Shown here in pieces: positions 32,667 to 43,617 of a stretch of 64,000 nt of DNA. The stretch covers positions 441,501 through 505,500 of the forward strand of contig NZ_CP019947.1 of the NCBI RefSeq assembly GCF_002025205.1, given 5' to 3'. Origin of the DNA: Pseudomonas sp. CC6-YY-74. GTDB taxonomy: Bacteria > Pseudomonadota > Gammaproteobacteria > Pseudomonadales > Pseudomonadaceae. Both the position numbers and the translations under genes were made by a program. The notes under the pieces are model-generated. The model searched no databases. It saw only the letters and a list, made by a program, of their open reading frames with translations, and was not told the origin of the DNA. Every line of letters starts with the position of its first letter. The stretch's first letter is position 1.

Positions 32667-33128
32667 TCAGCCACGCACGCGCAGAGTCAGACCCTTGAGG
32701 AAGTTGCGCAGGAACTGATCGCCGCAGGTGCGGTAGTTGCTGTGGCCGAACTTGCGAAACAGGGCGCTCATCTCGGGTTTTGATACCGGGCAGTCGACGC
32801 TCTGCATGATCTCGTGCATGTCGTCTTCTTTCAGTTCGAAGGCCACGCGCAGCTTTTTCAGCACCATGTTGTTGGTCACTGGCAGCTCGAAGGGCTGGGC
32901 CGGTCGGCTTTCGTCCTTGCCGCGCTTGAGGTACACCAGGCCATCGAGAAAGTGCGCCATCAGCTCGTCGTCACAGGCGACGAAGCCTTCCTCGTCGTCC
33001 TTTTTCAACAGCGGAGCGATTTCGGCCACGCTGGTCTGCTTGCCGCTGAGCTGGATGATTTCGACAATTTTCGCGTCACTGACGTCGAGCATATAGCGCA
33101 CGCTGCGCAGTACATCGTTATTGAGCAT
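32667..33128 (-). CDS. DUF1456 protein (YehS-like)
   Basis: ATG 33128 begins MLNNDVLRSVRYMLDVSDAKIVEI, the usual DUF1456 start; the longer frame is an artefact. The 153-residue protein contains two copies of the DUF1456 module, the second from NNMVLKKLRVAFELKEDDMHEIM, each a small helical unit, ending with LRNFLKGL. It is cytosolic and of unknown function. It lies 58 bases downstream of the pseudouridine synthase gene on the same strand. Confidence 0.88.
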   Translation of the reverse strand: MLNNDVLRSVRYMLDVSDAKIVEIIQLSGKQTSVAEIAPLLKKDDEEGFVACDDELMAHFLDGLVYLKRGKDESRPAQPFELPVTNNMVLKKLRVAFELKEDDMHEIMQSVDCPVSKPEMSALFRKFGHSNYRTCGDQFLRNFLKGLTLRVRG

Positions 33129-33186
33129 GAGGGTGTCCTGAAATGTTGGGAACTGCAGCACTCAAGTGCTGCAGCCGGAGAAATGC

Positions 33187-33897
33187 CTAGAAGCGTTCTT
33201 TCGCGGCCAGGTAGCGCCATTGGCCGGGCTGGACTTTGGCCATGGACACGCCGCCGATACGGATGCGCTTCATGCCCAGCACCTTGAGGTCGACGCTGTT
33301 GCACATGAATACGATCTGTCCGGGCTGCGGGTTTTTCAAGGCGAAGCGCAGGCGGGTTTCGTTCTGCCAGCTGACCTTGCACGGTGGCAGTGCTGAGCCG
33401 TTGAAACTCAGGCCGTGGTTCAGGCGTTTTAGTTGGCTGTTACTGAGTGTGCCGATGACCTCGACGACATACTCCTGCTCCAGCTTGGCCTGATCGTCCT
33501 TGAGCTTGCGCTCGATCCGCCAGTCCTGAGTCAGCACGTGCAGGCCATCGGCGCCGGCTTGCAGTGGCAGGCAGGTGACCAATCGCGCGAAGTGGCTTTT
33601 CAGCGGGCGGATGCCGGAGCCGTCTTCCGGCCATTGGCTGGCTTGGCTGACGGTTTCGACCGCGCGATCCGGGAAGTGGCCGGAGGGCACATAGAGCAGC
33701 AGGGTGACCGGCTCGACCGGTGCCAGTACCGCGTCCGGGAGCAGCTCGACGCGCTGTGCCTCGACCTTGAATTGCGGCTCTTGCACCACCACGCCATCGA
33801 CCAGTACCCAGCCGCCCTCGATATACAACTCGGCCTCACGACGTGAGCAGCCGACCAGTTCAATCAGGCGTTTGGACAGGCGTATCGGGTCGGTCAT
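33187..33897 (-). CDS. rRNA pseudouridine synthase (RsuA/RluF-type)
   Basis: ATG 33897 (MTDPIRLSKRLIELVGCSRREAELYIEGG) opens an S4 RNA-binding domain, then a catalytic domain with RLVTCLPLQAGADGLHVLTQDWRI. The catalytic aspartate segment normally reads GRLDxxTxGL; here LQAGADGLHVLTQD appears to carry the aspartate within ADGL, a divergent form. It would isomerise uridine in rRNA. The 236-residue length fits the RsuA/RluE/RluF family. Which of RluF or a relative cannot be settled by eye. Confidence 0.8.
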   Translation of the reverse strand: MTDPIRLSKRLIELVGCSRREAELYIEGGWVLVDGVVVQEPQFKVEAQRVELLPDAVLAPVEPVTLLLYVPSGHFPDRAVETVSQASQWPEDGSGIRPLKSHFARLVTCLPLQAGADGLHVLTQDWRIERKLKDDQAKLEQEYVVEVIGTLSNSQLKRLNHGLSFNGSALPPCKVSWQNETRLRFALKNPQPGQIVFMCNSVDLKVLGMKRIRIGGVSMAKVQPGQWRYLAAKERF

Positions 33898-34063
33898 GGA
33901 AAGAGTCGTCGGTAAAAAAGGGCTGTCATTGTAACTGGCCAGGGCCGTCGTGCGCGGATCATTGGGCAAACGGTGCAGATAAAAACTCTGCCGTAGGAGG
34001 GGTGGCAACCCATCGAGCAGCGGATGGACTTCACCTGCGCGGCCGGTCGGATCCTTCGCCACG

Positions 34064-34095
34064 TAATAAAAAGCCGCTCCGAAGAGCGGCTTTGC
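34064..34095 (-). terminator. Terminator of the bra operon
   Basis: AAAGCCGCTC (34070-34079) and GAGCGGCTTT (34084-34093) form a stem with a CGAA loop; on the minus strand it is followed by TTTTTATT. It lies 19 bases past the braG stop. Confidence 0.85.
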
Positions 34096-34111
34096 AACGC
34101 GAGCAGGGTAC

Positions 34112-34813
34112 TTAACCGCCGAGGTAGGCGTCGCGCACCTTCGGGTCATTGAGCAAGTCATGCCCGCTGCCCTGCATGACGATCCGGCCGTTCTCCAGCA
34201 CATAGCCACGGTCGGCCAGCTTGAGCGCCTGGTTGGCGTTCTGCTCGACCAGGAATACGGTCACGCCATCCGCGCGCAGCTGTTCGATGATGCCGAAGAT
34301 CTGCTGGATGATGATCGGTGCAAGCCCCAGGGAGGGTTCGTCGAGCAGCAGCAGCTTGGGTTTGCTCATCAACGCACGGCCGATGGCGAGCATTTGCTGT
34401 TCGCCGCCGGACATGGTGCCGGCGCGCTGCGACAGGCGTTCCTGCAGGCGCGGGAACAGCTGCAGGACCTTGTCCAGTTGCTCCTGGAACTCGCCCTTGG
34501 CCGTGAAGAAGCCGCCCATCACCAGGTTCTCTTCCACGGTCAGGCGGGAGAATACCCGGCGACCTTCCGGTACCACGGCAATGCTCTTGCGCATGATGTC
34601 CGGGGTGTTCTGGCCGATCAACTCTTCACCCTCGAAGCGGATGCTGCCACTGCTCGCCTGCGGTGAGCCGCACAGGGTCATCAGCAGGGTCGATTTGCCG
34701 GCGCCGTTGGCACCGATCAGGGTGACGATCTCGCCTTGGCGCACCTCGACGTCGACGTCATGGAGTGCCTGAATCTTGCCGTAGAAGGTGGAAACCTTGT
34801 CGAAATACAGCAT
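34112..34813 (-). CDS. braG: Branched-chain amino-acid ABC transporter ATPase (LivF/BraG)
   Basis: The 233-residue ATPase has Walker A GANGAGKS, signature MSGGEQQMLAIGRAL and Walker B LLLLDEPSLGL, the compact LivF form. It pairs with LivG/BraF to power uptake of leucine, isoleucine and valine. ATG 34813 overlaps the last base of the braF stop (TGATG); the TTG one codon earlier is not the start. It is the last gene of the operon and is followed by a terminator. Confidence 0.93.
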   Translation of the reverse strand: MLYFDKVSTFYGKIQALHDVDVEVRQGEIVTLIGANGAGKSTLLMTLCGSPQASSGSIRFEGEELIGQNTPDIMRKSIAVVPEGRRVFSRLTVEENLVMGGFFTAKGEFQEQLDKVLQLFPRLQERLSQRAGTMSGGEQQMLAIGRALMSKPKLLLLDEPSLGLAPIIIQQIFGIIEQLRADGVTVFLVEQNANQALKLADRGYVLENGRIVMQGSGHDLLNDPKVRDAYLGG

Positions 34814-35580
34814 CAAGCTTCCCCCAGGTAGGCTTTGATCACGTCCGGGTTCGCGCGGATCTGCTCCGGCGTGCCTTCGGCCAGGGGCGTGCCCTGGTTG
34901 ATCACGTAGATATGGTCGGAAATGCTCATGACCAGCTTCATGTCGTGCTCGATCAACAATACGGTGACGCTATGTTCATCGCGCAGCATGCGGATCAGGG
35001 CTTTGAGGTCGTCAGTTTCCCGCGGATTGAGGCCGGCGGCCGGCTCGTCGAGCATGAGGATGCGCGGCCGCGTCATCATGCAGCGAGCAATTTCCAGGCG
35101 GCGTTGCTGGCCATAGGCGAGGGTGCCGGCCGGGCGGTTGGCGAATTCGGTCAGGTTGACCTGCTCCAGCCAGTGCGCGGCGTATTCCATGGCTTCGCGT
35201 TCGCTCTTGCGAAACGCCGGGGTCTTCAACAGGCCGGCAATGAAGTTGGTGTTGAGGTGGCGGTGCTGAGCCACCAGCAGGTTTTCCACCGTGGTCATTT
35301 CCTTGAACAACCGCACGTTCTGGAAGGTCCGCACCACGCCCTTGCGGGCGATCTTGTGGCCTGGCAGGCCTTCGATCTGCTCGCCATTGAGGCGGATATT
35401 GCCGCTGGTTGGCTGGTAGAAGCCGGTCAGGCAGTTGAATACCGTGGTCTTGCCGGCACCGTTCGGGCCGATCATCGACACCACTTGTTTTTCATTGACG
35501 GTCAGCCCCACTCCGTTGACGGCCAGCAGGCCGCCGAAGCGCATGGACAGGCCGCTTACTTCCAGAATAGGGCGGCTCAT
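34813..35580 (-). CDS. braF: Branched-chain amino-acid ABC transporter ATPase (LivG/BraF)
   Basis: The 255-residue ATPase has Walker A GPNGAGKT, signature [15 protein letters not shown] and Walker [17 protein letters not shown] with the LivG-type C-terminal extension. It forms the ATPase heterodimer with BraG at the cytoplasmic face. The start overlaps the braE stop by four bases (ATGA), and the stop overlaps the braG start, so translation is tightly coupled. Confidence 0.93.
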   Translation of the reverse strand: MSRPILEVSGLSMRFGGLLAVNGVGLTVNEKQVVSMIGPNGAGKTTVFNCLTGFYQPTSGNIRLNGEQIEGLPGHKIARKGVVRTFQNVRLFKEMTTVENLLVAQHRHLNTNFIAGLLKTPAFRKSEREAMEYAAHWLEQVNLTEFANRPAGTLAYGQQRRLEIARCMMTRPRILMLDEPAAGLNPRETDDLKALIRMLRDEHSVTVLLIEHDMKLVMSISDHIYVINQGTPLAEGTPEQIRANPDVIKAYLGEA

Positions 35581-36841
35581 TGTTTCAACTCCAGGTGCGG
35601 GCGCTGCATGGGTAGCAGGCCTTGCGGACGCCAGATCATCATCAGCACCATCAGCGCGCCGAACATCAGCATGCGGTACTCGTTGAATTCGCGCGCCAGC
35701 TCCGGCAACAGGATCATGACGATGGCGGCCAGGATGATCCCCAGCTGCGAGCCCATGCCGCCCAGCACGACGATGGCGAGGATGATCGCCGACTCGATGA
35801 AGGTGAAGGATTGCGGGCTGACCAGGCCTTGGCGTGCGGCGAAGAAGCTGCCGGCAAAACCGGCGAAGCAGGCGCCCAGGGTGAAGGCCGAAAGTTTGAT
35901 CATGGTGGGGTTCATGCCGAGGGCACGGCAGGCGATTTCGTCTTCGCGCAGGGCCTCCCAGGCCCGGCCAATCGGCATGCGCAGCAGGCGGTTGATCACG
36001 AACAGGGTCAGCAGTACCAGCACCAGGGCAATCAGGTAGAGGAAGATCACCTTGTTGATCGAGGCATAGGCCACGCCGAAATATTCATGAAACGTCTGCA
36101 TGCCTTCAGCGGCCTTGCGGTCGAACGACAGGCCGAACAGCGTCGGCTTGGGGATCGAGCCGATACCGTTGGGGCCGCCGGTCAGCCAGGTCATGTTGTT
36201 CAGCAGGATGCGGATGATCTCGCCGAAACCCAGGGTGACGATGGCCAGGTAGTCGCCGCGCAGACGCAGCACCGGGAAACCGAGGATAAAACCGAAGAAC
36301 GCCGCCATCAGGCCGGCAATCGGCAGGCAGACCCAGAAGCTCAGGCCGAAGTAGAACGACAGGAGTGCATAGCTGTAGGCGCCTACGGCATAGAACGCCA
36401 CGTAACCGAGGTCGAGCAATCCGGCCAGGCCAACCACGATGTTCAGGCCCAGGCCGAGCATTACGTAGATCAGGATCAGGGTGGCGATGTCCACCGCGCC
36501 GCGGCTGCCGAAGAACGGCCAGGCCAAGGCCGTGATGATCAGCCCGATGATCACCCAGCGCTGGGTCGAGGGCAGGGTGAGGAAGTTGCTTGCCTGACTC
36601 GGCATGCTCGGTAACTTCGGTGCATGGCTCAGGACGGCACTCAGCTGGGTGCGGAACAATTGCCAGAAAAACATGGCAATCGAGCTACCGAGGATGGTCC
36701 AGATAACGGCCGGGCTGGCACCTTGCACTTGCAGCTTGATGCCCACGGTGCTCAGCTTCAGGCCGATCACCGGATAGGCCACGGCCAGCACCAGCAGGGC
36801 GCTGAAGAAGGCCGTTTTGAAGTTTTTCTTGATCGCGCTAC

Positions 36842-36845
<4 letters not shown>
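35577..36845 (-). CDS. braE: Branched-chain amino-acid ABC permease (LivM/BraE)
   Basis: The 422-residue inner-membrane permease has an N-terminal extension with two helices, then the LivM core with the conserved [19 protein letters not shown] and the cytoplasmic coupling segment [20 protein letters not shown]. Length matches the long Pseudomonas/E. coli LivM form. It overlaps braD and braF by four bases on each side. It forms the channel with BraD. Confidence 0.94.
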
Positions 36846-37765
<920 letters not shown>

Positions 37766-37832
37766 TGCCTAACTCCTGGGTCGTCACGCACGTCAGCGCT
37801 TGTGGCGCAGGGTGAGACCGGAATTCTTCTAA

Positions 37833-37866
37833 TAAACAAAACCCACTGCGGCTGCAGTGGGCTTTG
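37833..37866 (-). terminator. Intra-operon hairpin between braC and braD
   Basis: CCCACTGC (37842-37849) and GCAGTGGG (37854-37861) pair around GGCT; the minus-strand transcript then runs GTTTTGTTTATT. It lies 25 bases after the braC stop and can act as partial terminator or 3'-protecting hairpin, allowing more BraC than membrane components. Confidence 0.8.
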
Positions 37867-37890
37867 GGTTCAGGCGGGAAGCCGCTTTAT

Positions 37891-39018
37891 TCAGTTAAGC
37901 GGTGCTTCGGTCTTGGTGCCGTCCTGGTGCCATTCGTAGACCACGAAGCTGAAGTCTTTCAGGTCGCCCTTTTCGTCGAAGCTGAGGACGCCGGTAGGCG
38001 TGTCGAAGCTGTTGGCACGCAGGGCTGCGGCCACCTTGGCGGTATCGGTATCGCCAGCTTTCTCAATGCCTTCGGCAATCACTTGCACGGCAGCATAGGC
38101 TGGGAAGACGAACGGGCCGCTGGAGTCTTCGTTCTTGGCTTTGAACGCTTCGACCAGTGCCTGGTTGCGGGGATCCTGGTCGAACGACTTCGGCAGGGTC
38201 ACCAGCAGGCCTTCGGAAGCCGGGCCGGCGATGGCCGAGATTTCCTTGTTGCCCACACCTTCAGGGCCCATGAACTTGGCGGTCAGGCCTTTTTCAGCCG
38301 ACTGACGCAGCAGCAGGCCCAGCTCCGGGTGGTAGCCGCCGTAGTAGACGAAATCCACATTGGCTTGCTTGAGCTTGGCGATCATCGCGGAGAAATCCTT
38401 GTCGCCGGCATTGATGCCTTCGAACAGGACGACCTTGGTGCCCTTGGCTTCCAGCGTCTGCTTGACCGCGGTGGCGATGCCTTCGCCGTACTGCTGCTTG
38501 TCATGGATGACAGCGACAGCTTTCGGCTTGACGTGGTCGGCGATGAAGTTGCCGGCGGTCGGGCCTTGCAGGCTGTCCAGGCCAATGGTGCGGAACACCA
38601 GTTCGTAGCCGCGAGCGGTGATGTCAGGGCTGGTGGAAGCCGGGCTGATCATCAGGATGCCTTCGTCTTCGTAGATGTCGGACGCCGGTTGAGTGGAGCT
38701 GGAACAGAGGTGGCCAATCACGAATTTTACTTCGTCGTTGACGATCTTGTTGGCTACGGCCACGGCTTGCTTCGGATCGCATGCATCGTCATACACCACG
38801 CCTTCGAGCATGGCGCCGTTGACGCCACCAGCCTTGTTGATCTGCTCGATGGCCATCTTGGCGCCGATAAATTGCATCTCGCCATATTGTGCGACTGCGC
38901 CCGTTACCGGGCCTGCCATACCAATCTTGATCGTATCAGCCGCTAGCGAGTAGCTGGCAACGCCGGCCATGGCCATGGCGGCAAACAGTTTGGAGATCTG
39001 CTTAGTAGCCTTGTTCAT
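37891..39018 (-). CDS. braC: Branched-chain amino-acid binding protein (BraC/LivK-type)
   Basis: The 375-residue protein has a signal peptide (MNKATKQISKLFAAMAMAG...SLAA) and the leucine-binding-protein fold with DTIKIGMAGPVTGAVAQYGEMQ, YDDACDPKQAVAVANKIVND, GHLCSSSTQPASDIYEDEG and ISPASTSPDIT. It closely resembles P. aeruginosa BraC as I remember it. It captures branched-chain amino acids (and alanine/threonine in P. aeruginosa) in the periplasm. It heads the bra operon and is separated from the rest by a hairpin. Confidence 0.95.
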   Translation of the reverse strand: MNKATKQISKLFAAMAMAGVASYSLAADTIKIGMAGPVTGAVAQYGEMQFIGAKMAIEQINKAGGVNGAMLEGVVYDDACDPKQAVAVANKIVNDEVKFVIGHLCSSSTQPASDIYEDEGILMISPASTSPDITARGYELVFRTIGLDSLQGPTAGNFIADHVKPKAVAVIHDKQQYGEGIATAVKQTLEAKGTKVVLFEGINAGDKDFSAMIAKLKQANVDFVYYGGYHPELGLLLRQSAEKGLTAKFMGPEGVGNKEISAIAGPASEGLLVTLPKSFDQDPRNQALVEAFKAKNEDSSGPFVFPAYAAVQVIAEGIEKAGDTDTAKVAAALRANSFDTPTGVLSFDEKGDLKDFSFVVYEWHQDGTKTEAPLN

Positions 39019-39315
39019 AGTGCTCCACTCTTATTGGTTTTCGTTGTGTAGTTCTGGCGGCCAAAGCTGCAGAGCCGGATCGTTCTCCCCGGCCATACCC
39101 CTGGCAACTTTACCGCTGCAGTGTAGAGCGCCGCTTTGCCGATTGAAAAGCCAGCCGTTGGGGGCAAATCATGCAGATGTCGCTTAATTGCAAGAAACGT
39201 ATAGAAAAACGGCGTGCCTCGCCTGCGTTTGGCAGCGTCCGGCGTACTTGCCTGGCGCTTGCGCGGCGCTATTATGCTGCCCAAGCAAAACTCGGACTAC
39301 TTCTGCGGACAAACC

Positions 39316-39633
39316 ATGACTGAACAACCTAGCACCCTCTACGCCAAGCTGCTTGGCGAAACTGCACCAATCACCTGGCAAGAGTTGCAACCTAGCTTCG
39401 CCCGCGGTGCGTTGCTGATGGTCGGGGCTACGCAAGATCTGATCGCGATGGCCCAAGCCGTCGCGGAAAACGACCAGGGCAAGGTGAGCGCCTGGCTGGC
39501 CAGCGGCCAATTGAAAAAAGTCGACGATGGGGATGCCGCGGATCTGCTGGCGCGCGACCCGCCGCTGTGGGCGGTGGTGGTGGCGCCTTGGGTGCTGGTG
39601 CAGGAGCGACGTGGCGAGCCTGTTGTGCACTGA
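39316..39633 (+). CDS. DUF2288 protein, 105 aa
   Basis: ATG 39316 starts MTEQPSTLYAKLLGETAPITWQELQPSFARGALLMV, the DUF2288 pattern, with LIAMAQAVAENDQGKVSAWLASGQLKKV following. Small, soluble, mainly helical; function unknown. The frame is open from 39214 but the upstream residues are not family-like. It is divergent from braC across a gap of about 300 bases. Confidence 0.85.
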   Translation: MTEQPSTLYAKLLGETAPITWQELQPSFARGALLMVGATQDLIAMAQAVAENDQGKVSAWLASGQLKKVDDGDAADLLARDPPLWAVVVAPWVLVQERRGEPVVH

Positions 39634-39698
39634 GAGCCGGTGAAATAACGCGCGTCTACTTCGGCCGCCTCCACACGACCGCTGCAGCGTTGCGCTAG

Positions 39699-39813
39699 GT
39701 GAAAAGCAGGGTTATTTAGCTCACTAAACTCCCCTGTTTTTCACACGGTGCGCCTTGCCGCGAACGCCTGGAGACGGTCGCGCGACGGCGCGCGATATTT
39801 TCACAGCCGCTGA
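39699..39813. repeat. Intergenic repeat: hairpin plus 46-bp unit A
   Basis: GTGAAAAGCAGGG (39699-39711) pairs with CCCTGTTTTTCAC (39732-39744), 12 of 13 positions. The following 46 bases (39768-39813, from CTGGAGACGGTC to CACAGCCGCTGA) recur with about 36 identities at 45745-45790. Together they fill most of the 254-base gap before the DUF5064 gene. Confidence 0.6.
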
Positions 39814-39887
39814 GTCGATGCGCCGGTGGCGGTGAACAGGGCTAGACTGGTTCGAGTCTTCCCTTTCTCTGTCGCTACGGAGCCAAC

Positions 39888-40256
39888 ATGTTCGAGCCTG
39901 GCCATCTGCATCGCGCTAACCCGGTCGCCACCCCGGACCAACCTACGTTCAGCATCGATCTCCACTACGAGGTGCGCCAGGATCCGGTCGAGGGGCCGAT
40001 GCTGCACATGCGCCTGGCCGGCGACGTGGCGGGCAAGGCGTTCGAGGAGCAGTTCGAGTTGCACCGCGATACCGCCTTCAATTTCGCCAGCGTCGCCAGC
40101 CGCCTGGCACTCAAGCATGGGATGCCGGCCAATTTTAGCCTGATCATGCGTGGTCACCAGGAATACGACCAGATGTTCGCCGATATCCGCACCAAGCTCG
40201 GCAGCCATACCGGTGATTCGGTCGATCTCGACCACCTTGAGAAAGACGGCTTGTAG
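39888..40256 (+). CDS. DUF5064 protein, 122 aa
   Basis: The product starts MFEPGHLHRANPVATPDQPTFSIDLHYEVRQ and continues FEEQFELHRDTAFNFASVASRLALKHGMPANFSLIM, a small Pseudomonas-restricted family I recall as DUF5064. It is soluble with mixed alpha/beta content and unknown function. ATG 39888 fits the family length. It converges with the transporter operon that ends at 40354. Confidence 0.75.
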   Translation: MFEPGHLHRANPVATPDQPTFSIDLHYEVRQDPVEGPMLHMRLAGDVAGKAFEEQFELHRDTAFNFASVASRLALKHGMPANFSLIMRGHQEYDQMFADIRTKLGSHTGDSVDLDHLEKDGL

Positions 40257-40353
40257 ATGGGGCTATCGGATAGGGCGTTACTCGCCGCAGATTCGCGAAG
40301 CAGCCTGTGGCGGGCTGTCGCTTCGCTCCGAGCGGATCGCCGCCCGGACCGCC

Positions 40354-41136
40354 CTACGCGCTGACCCAGCGCTGACGCGCCCAGCCGCTGAAGGCGTCGA
40401 CGCCCAGCACCAGGATCAGCATCGCCAGGATCACCGTCGCCGCCTGGGCTTCCTGGAACAGGCTGAGACTGACGTAGAGCATCTGTCCCAGCCCACCGGC
40501 ACCGACAAAGCCGAGCACGCTGGCCATGCGGATATTGTTTTCCCAGCGGTACAGCGAATAGGCGATCAGTTGCGGCCAGACTGCCGGCAGGGTGCCGTAG
40601 CAGAACGCCGCCACATGTCCACCGCCGCTCAGGCGAATCGCCTCGGCTGGTTCGTTCGAGGTGTTCTCCAGGGCTTCGGCGAACAACCGGCCGAGCACCC
40701 CGGTGGTGTGCAGGGCCAGGGCCAGGGTGCCGGCATTCGGGCCGAGGCCGGCGGCCAGCACTACCAGGGCCGCCCACACCAGTTCCGGTATCGCGCGCAG
40801 GGCATTCAAGAGAAAACGAGAGCCGCTCAGCGCCAGCCAGCCGAAACGTCCGGCCGCCGGCAAGGCCAGGAGTAGGCCGAGCAGGGCTGCCAGCAGGGTG
40901 CCGACGGCCGACATGGCCAGGGTCTCCAGCGCGCCGTGGCCGATGGCCCGCATGTGTGGCGCCGAGAAATCCGGGCTGAAGAAGTTGCTGGCATAGCGGC
41001 CCATCTGGCTCAGGCTGTCGCCACTGATCAGTGCGCCAAGGTCGATGCCCAGGAAGCGGAAGGACGCGACCACCGTCACCAGCAAGGCCAGCAGCAGGCC
41101 GTAGTTGCCCAGACGCTTGCCCGCAGAAGGCTTCAT
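40354..41136 (-). CDS. PhnE-type ABC permease, second copy
   Basis: ATG 41136 overlaps the stop of the other permease by four bases (ATGA), fixing the start; the longer open frame is a shadow. The 260-residue product has about six membrane helices and the coupling region EAIRLSGGGHVAAFCYGTLPAVWP, then [25 protein letters not shown], the PhnE signature. It should form a heterodimeric channel with the preceding permease. Last gene of the operon. Confidence 0.88.
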   Translation of the reverse strand: MKPSAGKRLGNYGLLLALLVTVVASFRFLGIDLGALISGDSLSQMGRYASNFFSPDFSAPHMRAIGHGALETLAMSAVGTLLAALLGLLLALPAAGRFGWLALSGSRFLLNALRAIPELVWAALVVLAAGLGPNAGTLALALHTTGVLGRLFAEALENTSNEPAEAIRLSGGGHVAAFCYGTLPAVWPQLIAYSLYRWENNIRMASVLGFVGAGGLGQMLYVSLSLFQEAQAATVILAMLILVLGVDAFSGWARQRWVSA

Positions 41137-41960
41137 AGCAACCTCGCGCGCAGCAGGCGGCTGAGTTGGTCGGCGAGCAGGACCAGCAACAGGAAGCACA
41201 GCAGCATGCTGGCCACCTCGCCGCCGGCGAACATGCGCAGCGACAGGTCGATCTGCTGGCCCAGGCCGCCGGCGCCGACGAAGCCCATCACCACCGAGGC
41301 GCGGATGGCGCACTCCCAGCGGTACACCGTGTAGGAGAGCATTTCCGCGGCGGCATTGGGTAGCACCCCGTAGGCGAAGGCAGCCAGGCGTGGGCTGCCG
41401 GCGATCAGCAGGGCGCGGCTCGGGCGCGGGTCGACCGACTCGAAGATTTCCGCGTAGACCTTGCCAAGCATGCCGCTGTAGGTGATGGCGATGGCCAGCA
41501 CGCCGGCAGTCGGGCCCAGGCCAACGGCGCGCACGAACAACAGCGCCCAGACGATTTCCGGCACGCTGCGCAGGATGATCAGCAGGCCGCGTACCGGCCA
41601 GCGCAGGGCCTGCGCCCACCAGGCCGGACGTCCGCCACGGTGCACGGCGGAGAGTGATAGCGCGCGACTGGCCAGCAGTGCGCCGGGCATGGCGATCAGT
41701 AGGGCCAGGGCCATTCCGGCGGTGGCGATAGCCAGGGTTTCCAGGGTGGCGCGACCGAGTAACTGGAGGAACTCGCGATCATGCGCCAGCGGCCAGAAAT
41801 CGGCGAGAAAGCGGCCCATATTGGCTGCGTTCTGTTGATCGAACAGCACCGCCAGGTTCAGCTCGCTGAGCGCCAGGCCTGGCCACAACAGCAGCACTGC
41901 GAGCAGGGTCAGTGCCAGGCGCGGCAAGGCTGCCGGGTCACGCAGTACCGGGTTCAGCAT
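41133..41960 (-). CDS. PhnE-type ABC permease, first copy
   Basis: The 275-residue permease carries [27 protein letters not shown] and [25 protein letters not shown], the PhnE-type coupling and C-terminal motifs. It overlaps the ATPase gene by seven bases and the second permease by four. Together with the PhnD-like binding protein the system takes up an oxyanion or phosphonate-like compound. Confidence 0.88.
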   Translation of the reverse strand: MLNPVLRDPAALPRLALTLLAVLLLWPGLALSELNLAVLFDQQNAANMGRFLADFWPLAHDREFLQLLGRATLETLAIATAGMALALLIAMPGALLASRALSLSAVHRGGRPAWWAQALRWPVRGLLIILRSVPEIVWALLFVRAVGLGPTAGVLAIAITYSGMLGKVYAEIFESVDPRPSRALLIAGSPRLAAFAYGVLPNAAAEMLSYTVYRWECAIRASVVMGFVGAGGLGQQIDLSLRMFAGGEVASMLLCFLLLVLLADQLSRLLRARLL

Positions 41961-42757
41961 CGTGGGATCTGCACGCTCACAGGCGCCGCCGCTGCCGAAG
42001 CGGGCACGGCTGGCAATTGTTCGTTGGCGTAGAGCGCATCCAGCGCGGAGACGCTGATTGCTTCGGGCGGCAAGTCGAAGACGATGCGACCCTCGCGCAC
42101 GCCGATGATTCGCGGGAAATGCGCCAGGGCCAAGTCAACCGCATGCAGGCTGGCCAGCAGAGTCATGCCGCGCCGACTGACTTCCTCATTGAGCACGCTG
42201 AGGGTATGACCGGCGAGCACCGGGTCCATGGCAGACACCGGCTCATCGGCAAGGATCAGTTCCGGCGCTTGATAGAGCACCCGCGCGATGCCGACCCGTT
42301 GCAACTGGCCGCCGGAGAGCTGATCGCAGCGTTCGAACAGCTTGTCCGCCAGGTCGAGGCGAGCAAGGGCCGCCTGGGCACCGGGCATATCCAGCGGATG
42401 CAGCAGGTTGAGCAGGCTTTTGCCCAGGGACCATTGCCCCAGTTTACCCGCCAGTACCGCCGTGACCACCCGCTGGCGTGGTGGCAGGGGCGGCGCCTGA
42501 TGAATCAGGCCGATACGCGCACGCAACTTCTGCCGCTGACCGGCGGCCAGCTGCCAAGGCTGCTGGCCGAGCAGCTGGATCTGTCCGCGGCTGGGTTGCA
42601 GGTTGCTGGCGAGCAGGCGCAGCAGGCTGGTTTTGCCCGCGCCCGAGGGGCCGATGATGGCCACCCGCTCGCCGATCTTTACCTGCAGATTGACCGCGCT
42701 GAGCGCAACCTGACCGTTGGCGTGGGTCAGCCCCACGCCGCTGAGGCTGACACTCAC
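41954..42757 (-). CDS. PhnC-type ABC transporter ATPase
   Basis: GTG 42757, overlapping the binding-protein stop as GTGA, gives the natural start [15 protein letters not shown]; the long upstream frame is a shadow. The 267-residue ATPase has Walker A GPSGAGKT, signature [15 protein letters not shown] and Walker [14 protein letters not shown]. The C-terminal tail after FDLPPEAIS is Ala/Pro-rich. It energises the two PhnE-like permeases. Confidence 0.88.
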   Translation of the reverse strand: MSVSLSGVGLTHANGQVALSAVNLQVKIGERVAIIGPSGAGKTSLLRLLASNLQPSRGQIQLLGQQPWQLAAGQRQKLRARIGLIHQAPPLPPRQRVVTAVLAGKLGQWSLGKSLLNLLHPLDMPGAQAALARLDLADKLFERCDQLSGGQLQRVGIARVLYQAPELILADEPVSAMDPVLAGHTLSVLNEEVSRRGMTLLASLHAVDLALAHFPRIIGVREGRIVFDLPPEAISVSALDALYANEQLPAVPASAAAAPVSVQIPRC

Positions 42758-43617
42758 TGCAACAGGCCGGCCGCTTGGGCTGCTTCCTCGATGCCCTGGT
42801 AATTTTCTGCCTTGGTCGCGATAAAGCGGCTGGCGGCTTGCAGGTCGAGGATGGCCTTGTGTTCCGGGTTGGCCGGGTCGAGGGCGAGGAACGCCGCCTG
42901 GATCTTGTCGCGCACGACTGGATCGAGGGTGCCGCGCACTGTCCAGTTGTAATCGAAGTAGGGCGGGGTAGTGGCGATTACCTTGACCTTGTTGGTATCG
43001 ACCTTGCCGGCGGCGACCAGCTTGTCCCACACCGAGGCGTTGAGTACGCCGCCGTCGGCCTTACCGGCCTGCACCCAGGCCGCGGTGGCGTCATGCGCAC
43101 CGGAGTAGGCGATGCGGCTGAAGAACTGTTCCGGCTTGATTCCGTCTTTCAGCATGAAGTAGCGCGGCATCAGACTGCCGGAGGTGGACGACACCGAACC
43201 GAAGGCGAAGGTCTTGCCTTTCAGGTCCTGCAGCGAGTGCACGGCCGGGTCGGCGCTGATGATCTTGCTGGTGAACTTCTCATCTTCGGCGCGTTGCACC
43301 AGCGGGATGGCGGCGTGTGCAGTGTTAGCGGTTTTCAGACGCGCCTGGACGAAGGTGAAACCGCCCAGCCAGGCCATGTCGATACGATCGGCGGCGAGGG
43401 CCTCGACCACCGCGGCATAGTCGGATACCGGGACGAACTCGACTTTCATGTCCAGTTGCTGTTCGAGGTAGGCGCCAAGCGGCTTGAATTTGCGCAACAG
43501 TTCGGTGGGGGCTTCATCGGGGATGGCCGAGACGCGCAATACATCGGCGGCTTGGGCAAATACGGCGGAAAAAGACAAGGCAAGGCCGGCGGCCAGTGCA
43601 AAGGGACGCTTCAACAT
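42754..43617 (-). CDS. PhnD-type periplasmic binding protein (phosphonate or putative selenate transporter)
   Basis: ATG 43617 with GGAGA upstream gives a signal peptide ([23 protein letters not shown]) and a PhnD-fold mature protein with [41 protein letters not shown] and [20 protein letters not shown]. The wording matches my memory of Pseudomonas proteins annotated as putative selenate ABC transporter substrate-binding protein; phosphonate or phosphite are alternatives. It is the first gene of a four-gene overlapping operon. Confidence 0.85.
   Translation of the reverse strand: MLKRPFALAAGLALSFSAVFAQAADVLRVSAIPDEAPTELLRKFKPLGAYLEQQLDMKVEFVPVSDYAAVVEALAADRIDMAWLGGFTFVQARLKTANTAHAAIPLVQRAEDEKFTSKIISADPAVHSLQDLKGKTFAFGSVSSTSGSLMPRYFMLKDGIKPEQFFSRIAYSGAHDATAAWVQAGKADGGVLNASVWDKLVAAGKVDTNKVKVIATTPPYFDYNWTVRGTLDPVVRDKIQAAFLALDPANPEHKAILDLQAASRFIATKAENYQGIEEAAQAAGLLQ

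Noticed and set aside
34765..36039. 424-residue plus-strand frame opposite braF/braE
   Set aside because: Antisense to a well-defined ABC operon.
42758..43030. N-terminal extension of the PhnC-type ATPase frame
   Set aside because: It overlaps the binding-protein gene in another frame; GTG 42757 with GTGA overlap gives the normal ATPase start.
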